Positions 1-8,270 of a DNA stretch of 15,413 nucleotides are shown piece after piece. Below the pieces are notes generated by a model that was not told where the DNA came from, made no database searches, and worked only from the letters and a program-made list of their open reading frames with translations. The number at the start of each line of letters is the position of its first letter. The first letter of the stretch is position 1. A program made the position numbers and the translations under genes. This DNA comes from an uncultured Olsenella sp. (GTDB lineage: Bacteria > Actinomycetota > Coriobacteriia > Coriobacteriales > Atopobiaceae): the NCBI GenBank assembly GCA_959598545.1, contig CAUGFC010000039.1, forward strand, positions 1-15,413, given 5' to 3'.

Positions 1-113
1 ACGTCCGCGCCCGGCTCCTCGTAGAGCTCCTCGTAGTCGCGCACCCGCTCCTCGATCGGGCGCAGCTCGTGGGCGCGGTAGCCCACCGTCAGAAACGCTC
101 CCGGCCTGCCCAT
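1..113 (-). CDS. gltD: Glutamate synthase small subunit (GltD), N-terminal fragment cut by the window edge
   Basis: Only the first 37 codons and two further bases are present. The visible protein starts MGRPGAFLTVGYRAHELRPI and continues with EERVRDYEELYEE. This is the usual beginning of bacterial GltD, the FAD/NADPH-binding iron-sulfur subunit that passes electrons from NADPH to GltB. The cysteine-rich iron-sulfur segment and the nucleotide-binding folds lie outside the window. The ATG (113-111) sits one base after the gltB stop codon (TAGCATG on the minus strand), and a GAGGGAGG ribosome site lies inside the last gltB codons, so the two subunits are almost certainly translated from one mRNA in equal amounts. 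The identification rests on the start motif plus the gltB context, because no catalytic residue can be seen. Confidence 0.85.
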   Translation of the reverse strand, partial: MGRPGAFLTVGYRAHELRPIEERVRDYEELYEEPGAD

Positions 114-114
114 G

Positions 115-3100
115 CTAGCCCTCCCTCATGACGTCGAACGCGCGCTCGAGCGCGGCCTCGTGGGTCTCCCCTGCCGCCTCCGCCTCGGCCACCAGGCCGA
201 GGACCCGCTCGTAGTCGCGCGGGATCACCTTTACGAAGCTCCGTCGGACCTCGTCGAACTGGTAGAGCAGCTTGATGCCGCGCGGGCTCGCCGTGCGGCG
301 CACGTGCTCCTCCACGAGCGCGCGCACGAGCTCGAGGTCCTTCTCGCCCGGCGCCTCGAGGTTCACGAGCTCGGTGTTGCAGCGGCCCGGAAGCGTTCCG
401 AAGCGGTCGTAGACGTAGGCCACGCCGCCCGACATGCCGGCCGCGAAGTTGGGCCCCACCTCGCCGAGCACGACCACGGTGCCGCCCGTCATGTACTCGC
501 ACCCGTGGGCCCCCACGCCCTCCACCACCACGGTGGCGCCGGAGTTGCGCACGCAGAAGCGCTGGCCCGCGAGGCCGTTCACGAAGGCGCGCCCGCCCGT
601 GGCGCCGTAGAGGGCCACGTTGCCCACGATCACGTTCTCGTCGAACTTGTAGGTGGCGCCGTCGGCCGGTCGCACGGAGAGCACGCCGCCCGAGAGCCCC
701 TTGCCGAAGTAGTCGTTGGCGTCGCCGGCCACGTTGAGCGTGACGCCCGCCGGCAGGAACGCACCGAAGCTCTGCCCTGCGGAGCCCTCGCAGTCCACCG
801 TGACGGAGCCCTCAGGCAGGCCATCGGGGTGAGCCGCCGTGACGTGGCTGCCCAGGAGCGTCCCCACGCAGCGGTTGACGTTGTCCACGTCCGCGCGCAG
901 GCGGATCGGCTCGAGGTGCTCGCGGGCATGCGCCGTATAGGGCACGAGCAGCGTGGCGTCGAGCGTGCGGCCGAGCTCGGGGTCCGCGGCCATCTCCGGC
1001 AGGAAGCGGCGCGCGTCGGCGCCGGGGATCCTCCGGCCGTACTCGCAGACGGGCTCTGCGAGAAGGTCGGCGAGGTCCAGGCGGTTCGCCTTCCAGTTGG
1101 CCTCGCCGGAAACGGGCACCTGGCGCAGGCAGTCCACGCGGCCCACCATCTCGTCCACCGTGCGGAACCCCAGCGACGCCATGATCTCGCGCAGCTCCTC
1201 GGCGACGAACGTCATGAAGTTCACGACGTGCTCGGGCCTGCCCGCGAAGCGGCAGCGCAGGCGCTCGTCCTGCGTGGCCACGCCCGCCGGGCAGGTGTCG
1301 CGCTGACAGTCGCGCTGCATGAGGCAGCCGCAGGCGACGAGCGGCATCGTGGCGAAGCCGAACTCCTCGGCACCCAAGAGCGCCGCGATCGCCACGTCGC
1401 GCCCGCTCATGAGCTTGCCGTCGGTCTCGAGCACCACGCGCGAGCGCAGGCCGTTGCGCACGAGCGTCTGCTGCGTCTCGGCAAGGCCGATCTCGAACGG
1501 GATGCCGGCGTGGTAGATCGAGTCGCGGGGCGCGGCACCGGTGCCGCCGTTGTGTCCGGAGACGAGGATCTTGTCGGCCCCACCCTTGGCCACGCCCGTG
1601 GCGATGGTACCCACGCCCGCGAGCGAGCAGAGCTTGACCGAGACGCGGGCCTCGGGGTTGGCGCACTTGAGGTCGAAGATCAGCTCGGCGAGGTCCTCGA
1701 TCGAGTAGATGTCGTGGTGGGGCGGCGGCGAGATGAGGCTCACGCCGGGCGTGGATTGGCGCACCTCGGCGATCCAGGGATAGACCTTGCGCCCGGGCAG
1801 GTGGCCGCCCTCGCCCGGCTTGGCGCCCTGGGCCATCTTGATCTGGATCTCCGTCGCGGAGACCAGGTAGCGGCTCGTCACGCCAAAGCGGCCGGACGCG
1901 ACCTGCTTGATCGCGGAGCGTGCGGAGTCGCCGTTTGCGCGCGGCGTCTCGCGCGCGGGGTCCTCGCCGCCCTCGCCGGAGTTGGAGCGGCCGTGCAGGC
2001 GGTTCATCGCGACGGCCAGGCACTCGTGCTGCTCGCGGGAGATCGAGCCGTAGCTCATGGCGCCGGTGTTGAAGCGCCGCACGATCTGGCTCGCGGGCTC
2101 GACCTCGTCGAGCGGGACGGGGGCCCCGGCGGGCGAGAAGCCCATGAGGTCGCGCAGGGTCACGGCGCGCCCGGGGCGGTGCACCCAGGCGGCGTACTCC
2201 CTGAAGAGGTCGTAGTCGCCCTCGCGACAGGCGCGCTGGAGCAGGTAGATGGCCTTGGGGTCGATCAGGTGCTCCTCGCCGGCCGGCCGCCACGTGGCGA
2301 GGCCGAGCGTGGGGAGCTGGCCCGGTGCCGGCGAGCGCCCGAGCGCGAGCGCCGCGGCGTGACGCTCGTCGAGCAGACGCTGGAGGTCGTCCACCGTGAG
2401 GCCGCCCACGCGCGTGGCGGTGTAGGCGAAGCAGCGGTCCACGAGGTCCTCGGACAGGCCAACGACCTCGAAGATCTGCGCGGAGTGGTAGCCCTGCATC
2501 GTTGAGATGCCCATCTTGGACATGATGGAGACGATGCCCGCCGTGACGGCACGATCGTAGCTGGCGCAGGCCTCCTCGGGGGCAAGCTCGAGCTCACCGC
2601 GCGCGCACAGGTCGCGGACGCAGTCGTGGGCCAGGTAGGGGCAGATTCCGGAGGCCGAGAAGGACACGAGGCACGCGAAGTCGTGCGCGCAGATCGCGTC
2701 GCCCGTCTCCACCACGAGGTCGACGAGGGTGCGCAGGCCGCATCGTATCAGGTGGTTGTGCACGCAGCCGAGGGCGAGCAGCGAGGGGATCGCCACCTCG
2801 CCGGCCGCGGCGCGGTCCGAGATCACCACGATGTTGGCCCCCGAGCGTACGTCCTTCTCGACCTGGGCAGCCAGTTCGTCAAGCGCGCGGTCGAGCGCAT
2901 GGGGGCCTCCCGCAGCCGGATAGGTCGCGCTTGCGCGCGTAACCTTGAAGCCAGCGCGGTCGATCGCGCAGATGCGGGCGAAGTCCTCGTCCGAGAGGAT
3001 CGGGGCGTCCAGGCGCACGAGGCGGCAGCTGTCGCGACAGTCCTCGAGCAGGTTGCCGTGGTTGCCGAGGTAGAGCTTCGTGCTCGTGACGATGCTCTCG

Positions 3101-4770
3101 CGCAGCGCGTCGATCGGCGGGTTGGTTACCTGCGCGAAGAGCTGGTGGAAGTAGTCGAAGAACGAGCGGTCGCGCGTGGAGAGGCACGCGAGCGGCGCGT
3201 CCACGCCCATCGAGGCCAGCGGCACCGCGCCCTTCTCGGCCATCGGGCGCACGACCTCGTCCACGTCGTCGTAGTGCCAGCCGTGCGCGGCGAGGCGCGT
3301 GGCGAGCGACTCGTCGGGCGCCGCCACGGGACCTGCCGAGGTCCGGCGCTCAGACAGCTTCGGCGCACAGGACGCGCCTGCAGAACTCGCGGCGGACCTT
3401 GGCAGGTCCCGTGCCGGCGCGGGCAGGTCCGCGAGGTCGATCGTCTCCTCGTCGATCCAGTCACGATAGGGCTTCTCGCCCGCCAGGCGGTCACGGATCT
3501 CGTCGTTGCCGATCACGCGTCCGGCGACCGGGTCGACCTCGAGCATCTCGCCGGGGCCGAGACAGCCCGCACGCAGGATGTTGGCGGGGTCGACGTCGAT
3601 GGTGCCCACCTCGGACGCCAGGATCAGGCGGTCGTCGCGCGTCACGTAGTAGCGCGCGGGGCGCAGGCCGTTGCGGTCGAGCGCGGCGCCCAGCGTGCGG
3701 CCGTCGGTGAAGACGATCGCAGCAGGCCCGTCCCAAGGCTCCATCAGCATGGACTGGTACTCGTCGTAGGCGCGGCGCTTCTCGCCGAGCGCGGGGTTCT
3801 TGTCCCACGGCTCCGGCATCATGAGCGTGACCGCGCGGTCGAGCGGGCGCCCGTTCATGACGAGGAACTCGAGCACGTTGTCCAGGATCGCGGAGTCCGA
3901 GCCCTCGCGGTTGATGATCGGCATCACGCGCTCGAGGTCGGCGCCCAGCGCGGGCGAGTAGAGGCGCGGCTCGCGGGCGCGGATCCAGCTCACGTTGCCG
4001 CGAAGAGTGTTGATCTCGCCGTTGTGGATGAGGTAGCGGTTGGGGTGGGCGCGCTCCCAGCTCGGCGTGGTGTTGGTGGAGTAGCGCGAGTGCACGAGGG
4101 CGAGGGCCGTCTCCACCGCGGCGTCGTTCAGGTCCAGGTAGAACCGGCGCATCTGGGTGGCCACGAGCATGCCCTTGTAGACGATCGTGCGAGCGGACAT
4201 GCTGCAGACGTAGAAGATCTTGCCGGCGAGCGCGGGCTCGGCGTCGGCCGCGCGCTCGATCGTGCGGCGGCAGACGTAGAGGCGGCGCTCGAAGTCCCTG
4301 CCGCGGGACACGTCCTCCGGACGCCGCAGGAACGCCTGGTAGATCGTGGGCATGCAGGCGCGTGCCGTGGAGCCCAGGTCGTGCGGGTCCACCGGGACCT
4401 CGCGCCAGAACATGAGCGGCACGCCGCACTCCGCGCACCCCCGCTCAAAGACCTGGCGCGCGGCGGCGACGCCCGTCGGGTCTTCATGGGGCAGGAAGAG
4501 CATGGCCACGCCGTAGTCGCCCTCGTCGGGCAGGATGTGGCCCTCCTTCTGCGCCTCCTTGCGGAAGAAGCGGTGCGGGACCTGGAAGAGCACGCCCGCG
4601 CCGTCGCCGGTGTTGCGCTCGAGGCCCTTGCCGCCCCGGTGCTCCAGGTTCACGAGCACCGAGAGCGCGTCGTCGAGCGTCTGGTGGCTCCTCTTGCCGT
4701 GCAGATGCGCGATCGCGCCGATGCCGCAGGCGTCGTGTTCGTAGCTCTCTCGATAGAGACCGCGGTCCAT
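115..4770 (-). CDS. gltB: Glutamate synthase large subunit (GltB)
   Basis: This 1551-residue protein makes glutamate from glutamine and 2-oxoglutarate in the cytoplasm, working with GltD. It has the standard domain order. A class II glutamine amidotransferase domain comes first, with the nucleophile expected to be Cys15 in DACGIG after a 14-residue propeptide is removed. A central domain follows, then the FMN/glutamate synthase barrel (GEGGHLPG, SPPPHHD, SGHNGGTG), then a C-terminal GxGxG beta-helix. Cys1149, Cys1155 and Cys1160 (spacing C-x5-C-x4-C, ending CPAGVATQ) match the [3Fe-4S] cluster ligands. I chose the ATG at 4770, not the in-frame ATG at 4830, because GAGGGGAG lies just upstream and only this start gives the normal short propeptide. 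Residues about 453-482 are an unusual Ala/Ser/Arg/Pro-rich insert encoded by a palindromic repeat (see 3325-3413). It sits in a linker, away from all known active-site motifs, so the enzyme is probably functional. Confidence 0.97.
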   Translation of the reverse strand: MDRGLYRESYEHDACGIGAIAHLHGKRSHQTLDDALSVLVNLEHRGGKGLERNTGDGAGVLFQVPHRFFRKEAQKEGHILPDEGDYGVAMLFLPHEDPTGVAAARQVFERGCAECGVPLMFWREVPVDPHDLGSTARACMPTIYQAFLRRPEDVSRGRDFERRLYVCRRTIERAADAEPALAGKIFYVCSMSARTIVYKGMLVATQMRRFYLDLNDAAVETALALVHSRYSTNTTPSWERAHPNRYLIHNGEINTLRGNVSWIRAREPRLYSPALGADLERVMPIINREGSDSAILDNVLEFLVMNGRPLDRAVTLMMPEPWDKNPALGEKRRAYDEYQSMLMEPWDGPAAIVFTDGRTLGAALDRNGLRPARYYVTRDDRLILASEVGTIDVDPANILRAGCLGPGEMLEVDPVAGRVIGNDEIRDRLAGEKPYRDWIDEETIDLADLPAPARDLPRSAASSAGASCAPKLSERRTSAGPVAAPDESLATRLAAHGWHYDDVDEVVRPMAEKGAVPLASMGVDAPLACLSTRDRSFFDYFHQLFAQVTNPPIDALRESIVTSTKLYLGNHGNLLEDCRDSCRLVRLDAPILSDEDFARICAIDRAGFKVTRASATYPAAGGPHALDRALDELAAQVEKDVRSGANIVVISDRAAAGEVAIPSLLALGCVHNHLIRCGLRTLVDLVVETGDAICAHDFACLVSFSASGICPYLAHDCVRDLCARGELELAPEEACASYDRAVTAGIVSIMSKMGISTMQGYHSAQIFEVVGLSEDLVDRCFAYTATRVGGLTVDDLQRLLDERHAAALALGRSPAPGQLPTLGLATWRPAGEEHLIDPKAIYLLQRACREGDYDLFREYAAWVHRPGRAVTLRDLMGFSPAGAPVPLDEVEPASQIVRRFNTGAMSYGSISREQHECLAVAMNRLHGRSNSGEGGEDPARETPRANGDSARSAIKQVASGRFGVTSRYLVSATEIQIKMAQGAKPGEGGHLPGRKVYPWIAEVRQSTPGVSLISPPPHHDIYSIEDLAELIFDLKCANPEARVSVKLCSLAGVGTIATGVAKGGADKILVSGHNGGTGAAPRDSIYHAGIPFEIGLAETQQTLVRNGLRSRVVLETDGKLMSGRDVAIAALLGAEEFGFATMPLVACGCLMQRDCQRDTCPAGVATQDERLRCRFAGRPEHVVNFMTFVAEELREIMASLGFRTVDEMVGRVDCLRQVPVSGEANWKANRLDLADLLAEPVCEYGRRIPGADARRFLPEMAADPELGRTLDATLLVPYTAHAREHLEPIRLRADVDNVNRCVGTLLGSHVTAAHPDGLPEGSVTVDCEGSAGQSFGAFLPAGVTLNVAGDANDYFGKGLSGGVLSVRPADGATYKFDENVIVGNVALYGATGGRAFVNGLAGQRFCVRNSGATVVVEGVGAHGCEYMTGGTVVVLGEVGPNFAAGMSGGVAYVYDRFGTLPGRCNTELVNLEAPGEKDLELVRALVEEHVRRTASPRGIKLLYQFDEVRRSFVKVIPRDYERVLGLVAEAEAAGETHEAALERAFDVMREG
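3325..3413. repeat. Palindromic element inside the gltB reading frame
   Basis: The 21-base arms 3325-3345 and 3393-3413 are inverted copies with 20 of 21 positions matching, separated by 47 bases. Each arm is itself a small hairpin: GGACCT-N4-AGGTCC at 3329-3344 and again at 3394-3409. The gltB frame reads through the whole element without a stop and gains about 30 residues (453-482), running from ARDLPRS to RRTSAGPVA. The flanking protein, IDLADLP before and GWHYDDVDEVVRPM after, is conserved GltB sequence. That places the element in the variable linker after the amidotransferase domain. Two inverted hairpins around a core look like a REP/BIME-type element or a Rickettsia-style coding palindrome, but the family name cannot be given without a genome search. 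Confidence 0.75.
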
Positions 4771-4799
4771 GGGACTCCCCTCGTTCGACTCCAAGGGGC

Positions 4800-4830
4800 A
4801 GTCTACGGCCGGGAGGGCTGCCGCCGGCAA
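4800..4830 (-). promoter_or_regulatory. Probable gltB promoter
   Basis: Read on the minus strand, a TAGACT -10 box (4805-4800) lies about 30 bases upstream of the chosen ATG. A weak TTGCCG -35 (4830-4825) precedes it with a 19-base spacer. This would give a 5' leader of roughly 23 bases carrying the GAGGGGAG ribosome site at 4782-4775. The position is sensible, but the -35 and its spacing are poor. Confidence 0.4.
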
Positions 4831-4848
4831 AAGCGAGACGAACTCGCT

Positions 4849-4917
4849 ACGCGCTCGCCACGCGCTCGTTTCTCGCCCGCCATCCGCGCGACGCGCGCCG
4901 GAAACGGTCGCGAAACG
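4849..4917. other. Short direct repeats with 11-bp spacing in the gltB-polA divergent region
   Basis: The 250-base region between the divergent genes contains ACGCGCTCG at 4849-4857 and 4860-4868, and GAAACG at 4901-4906 and 4912-4917. Both pairs repeat with an 11-bp period, about one helical turn. This could be a tandem activator site, but such words are common in DNA this GC-rich, so the support is weak. Confidence 0.25.
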
Positions 4918-4919
4918 CG

Positions 4920-4937
4920 GCTCGTGAATTCACGAGC
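4920..4937. promoter_or_regulatory. 18-bp perfect palindrome, candidate operator
   Basis: GCTCGTGAATTCACGAGC is perfectly self-complementary. It lies in the divergent region, about 65-70 bases upstream of the likely polA transcription start and about 115 bases upstream of the probable gltB start. A perfect symmetric site with an AT-rich centre in such GC-rich DNA suggests a dimeric regulator. No regulator gene is in the window and I do not recognise the site as a known box. Confidence 0.45.
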
Positions 4938-4989
4938 GGCAGGTTGCGACACCGGCCGCCCGCACGCCACCCCGCCCGTCCTTCTCGCC

Positions 4990-5016
4990 TACAATCGAGG
5001 GGCAACCACAAGGAGG
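4990..5016 (+). promoter_or_regulatory. Probable polA -10 box and ribosome binding site
   Basis: A TACAAT -10 box lies at 4990-4995. It is immediately preceded by TTCTCGCC (4982-4989), a word that recurs in other gaps of this window. A strong AAGGAGG ribosome site (5010-5016) stands four bases before the polA ATG. No convincing -35 is visible at 16-18 bases upstream. Confidence 0.5.
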
Positions 5017-5020
5017 CCCC

Positions 5021-7702
5021 ATGGCAGAACCCACCCGCACCATCGCCGTCATCGACGGAAACTCGCTCATGCACCGCGCGTTCCACGCGATCCGCCAGCC
5101 CATGAACGCACCGGACGGCCGCGCCACGAACGCCCTCTTCGGCTTCTTCAACATGTTCATCAAGATGGTGGACACCTTCCACCCCGACGGCGTGATCTGC
5201 GCCTTCGACAAGGGCAAGCCGCGCGTGCGCATGGAGATGCTGCCGCAGTACAAGGCCCAGCGCCCGCCGATGGACCCGGCGCTGCACGAGCAGTTCCCCA
5301 TGGTGAAGGACCTGCTGCACGCGCTCGACGTCCCCGTGGCCGAGCTCGAGGGCTGGGAGGGCGACGACATCCTCGGCACCCTGGCGCGCCGCGGCGAGGC
5401 GGCCGGCTACGAGATGCTGCTGTTCACCGGCGACCGCGACATGTACCAGCTCTCCACCGAGCACGTGAAGATCGTCTCCACCCAGAAGGGCGTGAGCGAG
5501 GTCATGATCATGGACCCCGCCACGGTCGAGGACCTCTACCACGGCATCACGCCCGAGCTCGTGCCGGACTTCTACGGCCTCAAGGGCGACACCTCCGACA
5601 ACATCCCCGGCGTGCCGGGCATCGGCCCCAAGAAGGCCGCGGCGCTGATCGTGCAGTACGGCAGCCTCGACGAGGTCATCGCGCACGCGGACGAGGTCAA
5701 GGGCAAGATGGGCGAGAACCTCCGCGCACACGTGGACGACGCCCTGCTCAGCCGGCGCGTTGCAACGATCCGCACCGACGCGCCGATCGAGCTGGACCTC
5801 TCCGACGCGCGCTTCCCCACCTTCGACCCCGCCGAGGTGGCCCGCGCCTTCTCGGCCCTGGGCTTCACCGGCATGACCACGCGCCTCGTGCGCCTGGCCG
5901 GAGCGGACGCCGTGGCCGCGGCGAACGAGGCACTCGGCGCGGGCGCGGCGCCCTCCGCGACCGTGGAGCTCCCCGCGCCCCTCGCCGGCGACGACGCCGT
6001 CGCTGCCCTGGAGGCGGCGATCTCCGCCGGTGCGTGGGTCGGCTGCGCCGTCGACGACGACCGCGTCGAGGGGGCGCTCTTCGGCCTGGCCCACGTGCTC
6101 TGGTGCGCGACGGACGAGAAGGTCATGCGCGTCGAGGGTGACGCCGCGGACGTCCTTCTCGCCCGCCTCTTCCGCGAGGGGCGCGTGGTCTCGGGCGACG
6201 TCAAGGCGCTGCTCCACGTGGTCTGCCCCGCGGACTCCTCCGAGCCCGCCGCCGTGGACCCGCACGAGGTCGACCCCGCGCGGATCTTCGACGTCGCCGT
6301 CGCGGCCTACCTGCTCGACTCCGAGCGGAGCAGCTTCGAGCTCCCCGAGCTCGGCGAGGCCTTCCTGACCGAGTCACTCCCCGCCCCCACCGACGAGCTC
6401 CCCGCGGCCGCCCTCGACGCGGTCTGCGCGCTGCGCCTCATGGGCGTGCTGCGCGAGCGCCTCGAGAAGGACGGCTCCGCCGGCCTCTTCGACGACATGG
6501 AGATGCCGCTGCTGCCGGTACTGGCGCAGATGGAGCGCGCGGGCCTCGGCGTGGACACGAGCGTGCTCGCCGCGCAGTCTGCCGAGCTCGGCGGCGAGAT
6601 CGCCGGCATGGTCGAGAAGATCCACGCGGCCGCGGGCGAGGAGTTCAACATCGACTCCCCCATGCAGCTCTCCCACGTGCTCTTCGACGTGCTGGGGCTG
6701 CCCACCTACGGGCTCAAGCGCACCAAGCGCGGCTACTACTCCACCAACGCCAAGGTCCTCGCCGACCTCTCCGCCGAGCACCAGATCGTCGCCGACGTGC
6801 TGGAGTACCGCGAGCGCTCCAAGATCAAGAGCACCTACCTCGACGCTCTTCCCGCGCTCGTGCGCGGAGACGGCCGCATCCACACCACGCTCAACCAGAC
6901 GGTCACCGCCACCGGGCGCCTCTCGAGCTCCGACCCCAACCTGCAGAACATCCCCACGCGCTCGGAGCTCGGCCACCGCGTGCGCCAGGCGTTCACGGTG
7001 CCCGAGGGCCACGTGTTTCTCGCCTGCGACTACTCGCAGATCGAGCTGCGCCTGCTCGCGCACCTCTCCGGCGACGAGCACCTGATCGCGGCCTTCTGCG
7101 AGGGCGCGGACTTCCACGCCGCCACCGCGGCGCGCGTCTTCGGCGTGGCCATCGACGAGGTCACGCCGCAGCTGCGCAGCCGCGCCAAGGCCGTGAACTT
7201 CGGCATCGTCTACGGTCAGCAGGCCTTCGGCCTGGCGAGCTCGCTCAAGATTCCCCGCGCCGAGGCGCAGGAGATGATCGACCGCTACTTCGCCGCCTAC
7301 CCCGGCGTGCGCGCCTTCCTCGACGAGGCCGTGCGGGTGGCCCACGAGCGCGGCTACGCCGAGACGCTCTACGGCCGCAAGCGCCACATCCGCGAGTTCC
7401 AGCAGAGGAACCGCCAGCTCGTGGCCTTCGGCGAGCGCACGGCGATGAACCACCCCATGCAGGGCACCGCCGCCGACATCATCAAGCTCGCCATGGTGGG
7501 CGTGGAGCGGCGCCTGCACGAGGAGGGCCTGGCGTCCAAGCTCGTGCTGCAGATCCACGACGAGCTCGACCTCGAGGTCCCCGAGACCGAGGTCGAGACC
7601 GTGAGCGCACTCGTGCGCGAGACGATGGAGGGCGTGGTCACGCTCTCCGTGCCGCTGGTGGCCGAGGTCTCCTACGGCGCCAACTGGGCGGAGGCCAAGT
7701 AG
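5021..7702 (+). CDS. polA: DNA polymerase I
   Basis: This 893-residue family A polymerase fills gaps and removes RNA primers in lagging-strand synthesis and repair. The N-terminal 5' nuclease domain shows IAVIDGNSLMHRAFHAIR, the acidic LEGWEGDDILG and TGDRDM motifs, and the helix-hairpin-helix GLKGDTSDNIPGVPGIG from residue 186. The C-terminal polymerase domain has motif A DYSQIELR (catalytic Asp670), motif B from about residue 719 (RSRAKAVNFGIVYG) and motif C QIHDELD (His846, Asp847, Glu848). The middle 3'-5' exonuclease domain looks degenerate: the usual D-x-E reads DDD (AVDDDRVEG) and the NLKYD-like Asp is not evident in VVSGDVKALLHV. Proofreading is therefore probably absent, as in several other bacterial PolA proteins. 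The start is fixed by AAGGAGG four bases upstream. The stop codon overlaps the rnhA start. Confidence 0.98.
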   Translation: MAEPTRTIAVIDGNSLMHRAFHAIRQPMNAPDGRATNALFGFFNMFIKMVDTFHPDGVICAFDKGKPRVRMEMLPQYKAQRPPMDPALHEQFPMVKDLLHALDVPVAELEGWEGDDILGTLARRGEAAGYEMLLFTGDRDMYQLSTEHVKIVSTQKGVSEVMIMDPATVEDLYHGITPELVPDFYGLKGDTSDNIPGVPGIGPKKAAALIVQYGSLDEVIAHADEVKGKMGENLRAHVDDALLSRRVATIRTDAPIELDLSDARFPTFDPAEVARAFSALGFTGMTTRLVRLAGADAVAAANEALGAGAAPSATVELPAPLAGDDAVAALEAAISAGAWVGCAVDDDRVEGALFGLAHVLWCATDEKVMRVEGDAADVLLARLFREGRVVSGDVKALLHVVCPADSSEPAAVDPHEVDPARIFDVAVAAYLLDSERSSFELPELGEAFLTESLPAPTDELPAAALDAVCALRLMGVLRERLEKDGSAGLFDDMEMPLLPVLAQMERAGLGVDTSVLAAQSAELGGEIAGMVEKIHAAAGEEFNIDSPMQLSHVLFDVLGLPTYGLKRTKRGYYSTNAKVLADLSAEHQIVADVLEYRERSKIKSTYLDALPALVRGDGRIHTTLNQTVTATGRLSSSDPNLQNIPTRSELGHRVRQAFTVPEGHVFLACDYSQIELRLLAHLSGDEHLIAAFCEGADFHAATAARVFGVAIDEVTPQLRSRAKAVNFGIVYGQQAFGLASSLKIPRAEAQEMIDRYFAAYPGVRAFLDEAVRVAHERGYAETLYGRKRHIREFQQRNRQLVAFGERTAMNHPMQGTAADIIKLAMVGVERRLHEEGLASKLVLQIHDELDLEVPETEVETVSALVRETMEGVVTLSVPLVAEVSYGANWAEAK

Positions 7703-8244
7703 TGGCAAGCTGGGCAGAGTTTGCCGCCGCCGGCGGAGATGGCGAGAAGAACGCGGATGGCGCGCTCATGCGCGTGGAGGCGTGGTCGGACGGCTCGTCG
7801 CGCGGCAACCCGGGGCCGGGCGGCTACGGCGCGCTCCTGCGCTACACCGGACCCGACGGCGTCGCGCACGAGCGTGAGCTCTCCGCCGGCTACCGGCGCA
7901 CGACCAACAACCGCATGGAGCTCCTGGGCGCGATCGCCGCGCTCGAGGCGCTGCGCCGCCCCTGCGCGGTGACGATGACGACGGACTCGCAGTACGTGGC
8001 CAACGCCTTCAACCAGCACTGGATCGCGGGCTGGCAGCGAAGGGGCTGGAAGACCGCGAGCAAGCAACCCGTGAAGAACGTGGATCTCTGGCAGCGCCTG
8101 ATCGCGGCGGCCGAGCCGCACGAGGTCACGTGGGTCTGGGTGAAGGGCCACGCCGGCCACCCCGAGAACGAGCGCTGCGACGAGCTGGCCACGGCCGCCG
8201 CTGACGGCGCGGACCTGCTGGAGGATGCCGGCTTCGAGGGCTAG
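7702..8244 (+). CDS. rnhA: Ribonuclease HI
   Basis: This enzyme cuts the RNA strand of RNA-DNA hybrids, including primers and R-loops. Counted from the GTG at 7702 the protein is 180 residues and closely resembles E. coli RNase HI throughout (SDGSSRGNPGPGGYGALLRY, TTNNRMEL, TTDSQYV, VKNVDLWQRL, VKGHAGHPENERCDELA). The catalytic residues are Asp30, Glu73, Asp95, His150 and Asp160. The GTG shares its G with the polA stop (TAGTG), and GGAGG lies 7 bases upstream (7690-7694), which supports translational coupling. The alternative ATG at 7768 would give a 158-residue protein closer to the usual length of about 155, but it has no good ribosome site. The extra 22 N-terminal residues (MASWAEFAAAGGDGEKNADG and two more) are not conserved. 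The exact start is therefore uncertain, while the function is not. Confidence 0.95.
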   Translation: MASWAEFAAAGGDGEKNADGALMRVEAWSDGSSRGNPGPGGYGALLRYTGPDGVAHERELSAGYRRTTNNRMELLGAIAALEALRRPCAVTMTTDSQYVANAFNQHWIAGWQRRGWKTASKQPVKNVDLWQRLIAAAEPHEVTWVWVKGHAGHPENERCDELATAAADGADLLEDAGFEG

Positions 8245-8270
8245 TTCTTCTCGCCCCGCGCCCCCAGTCA

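Noticed and set aside
112..2505. Long open frame on the plus strand opposite gltB (and a similar one at 2626-6141)
   Set aside because: The proteins are low-complexity His/Ala/Arg/Glu-rich readings of the opposite strand of gltB, with no ribosome site or family motif. Long antisense frames are expected at this GC content.
4771..4830. Upstream in-frame ATG extending GltB by 20 residues
   Set aside because: The extension covers the probable promoter, lacks a ribosome site, and would lengthen the propeptide in front of the catalytic cysteine beyond the family norm.
6374..7708. Minus-strand frame opposite the polymerase domain of polA
   Set aside because: The composition is typical of a GC-driven shadow frame, while the plus strand carries intact polymerase motifs A, B and C.
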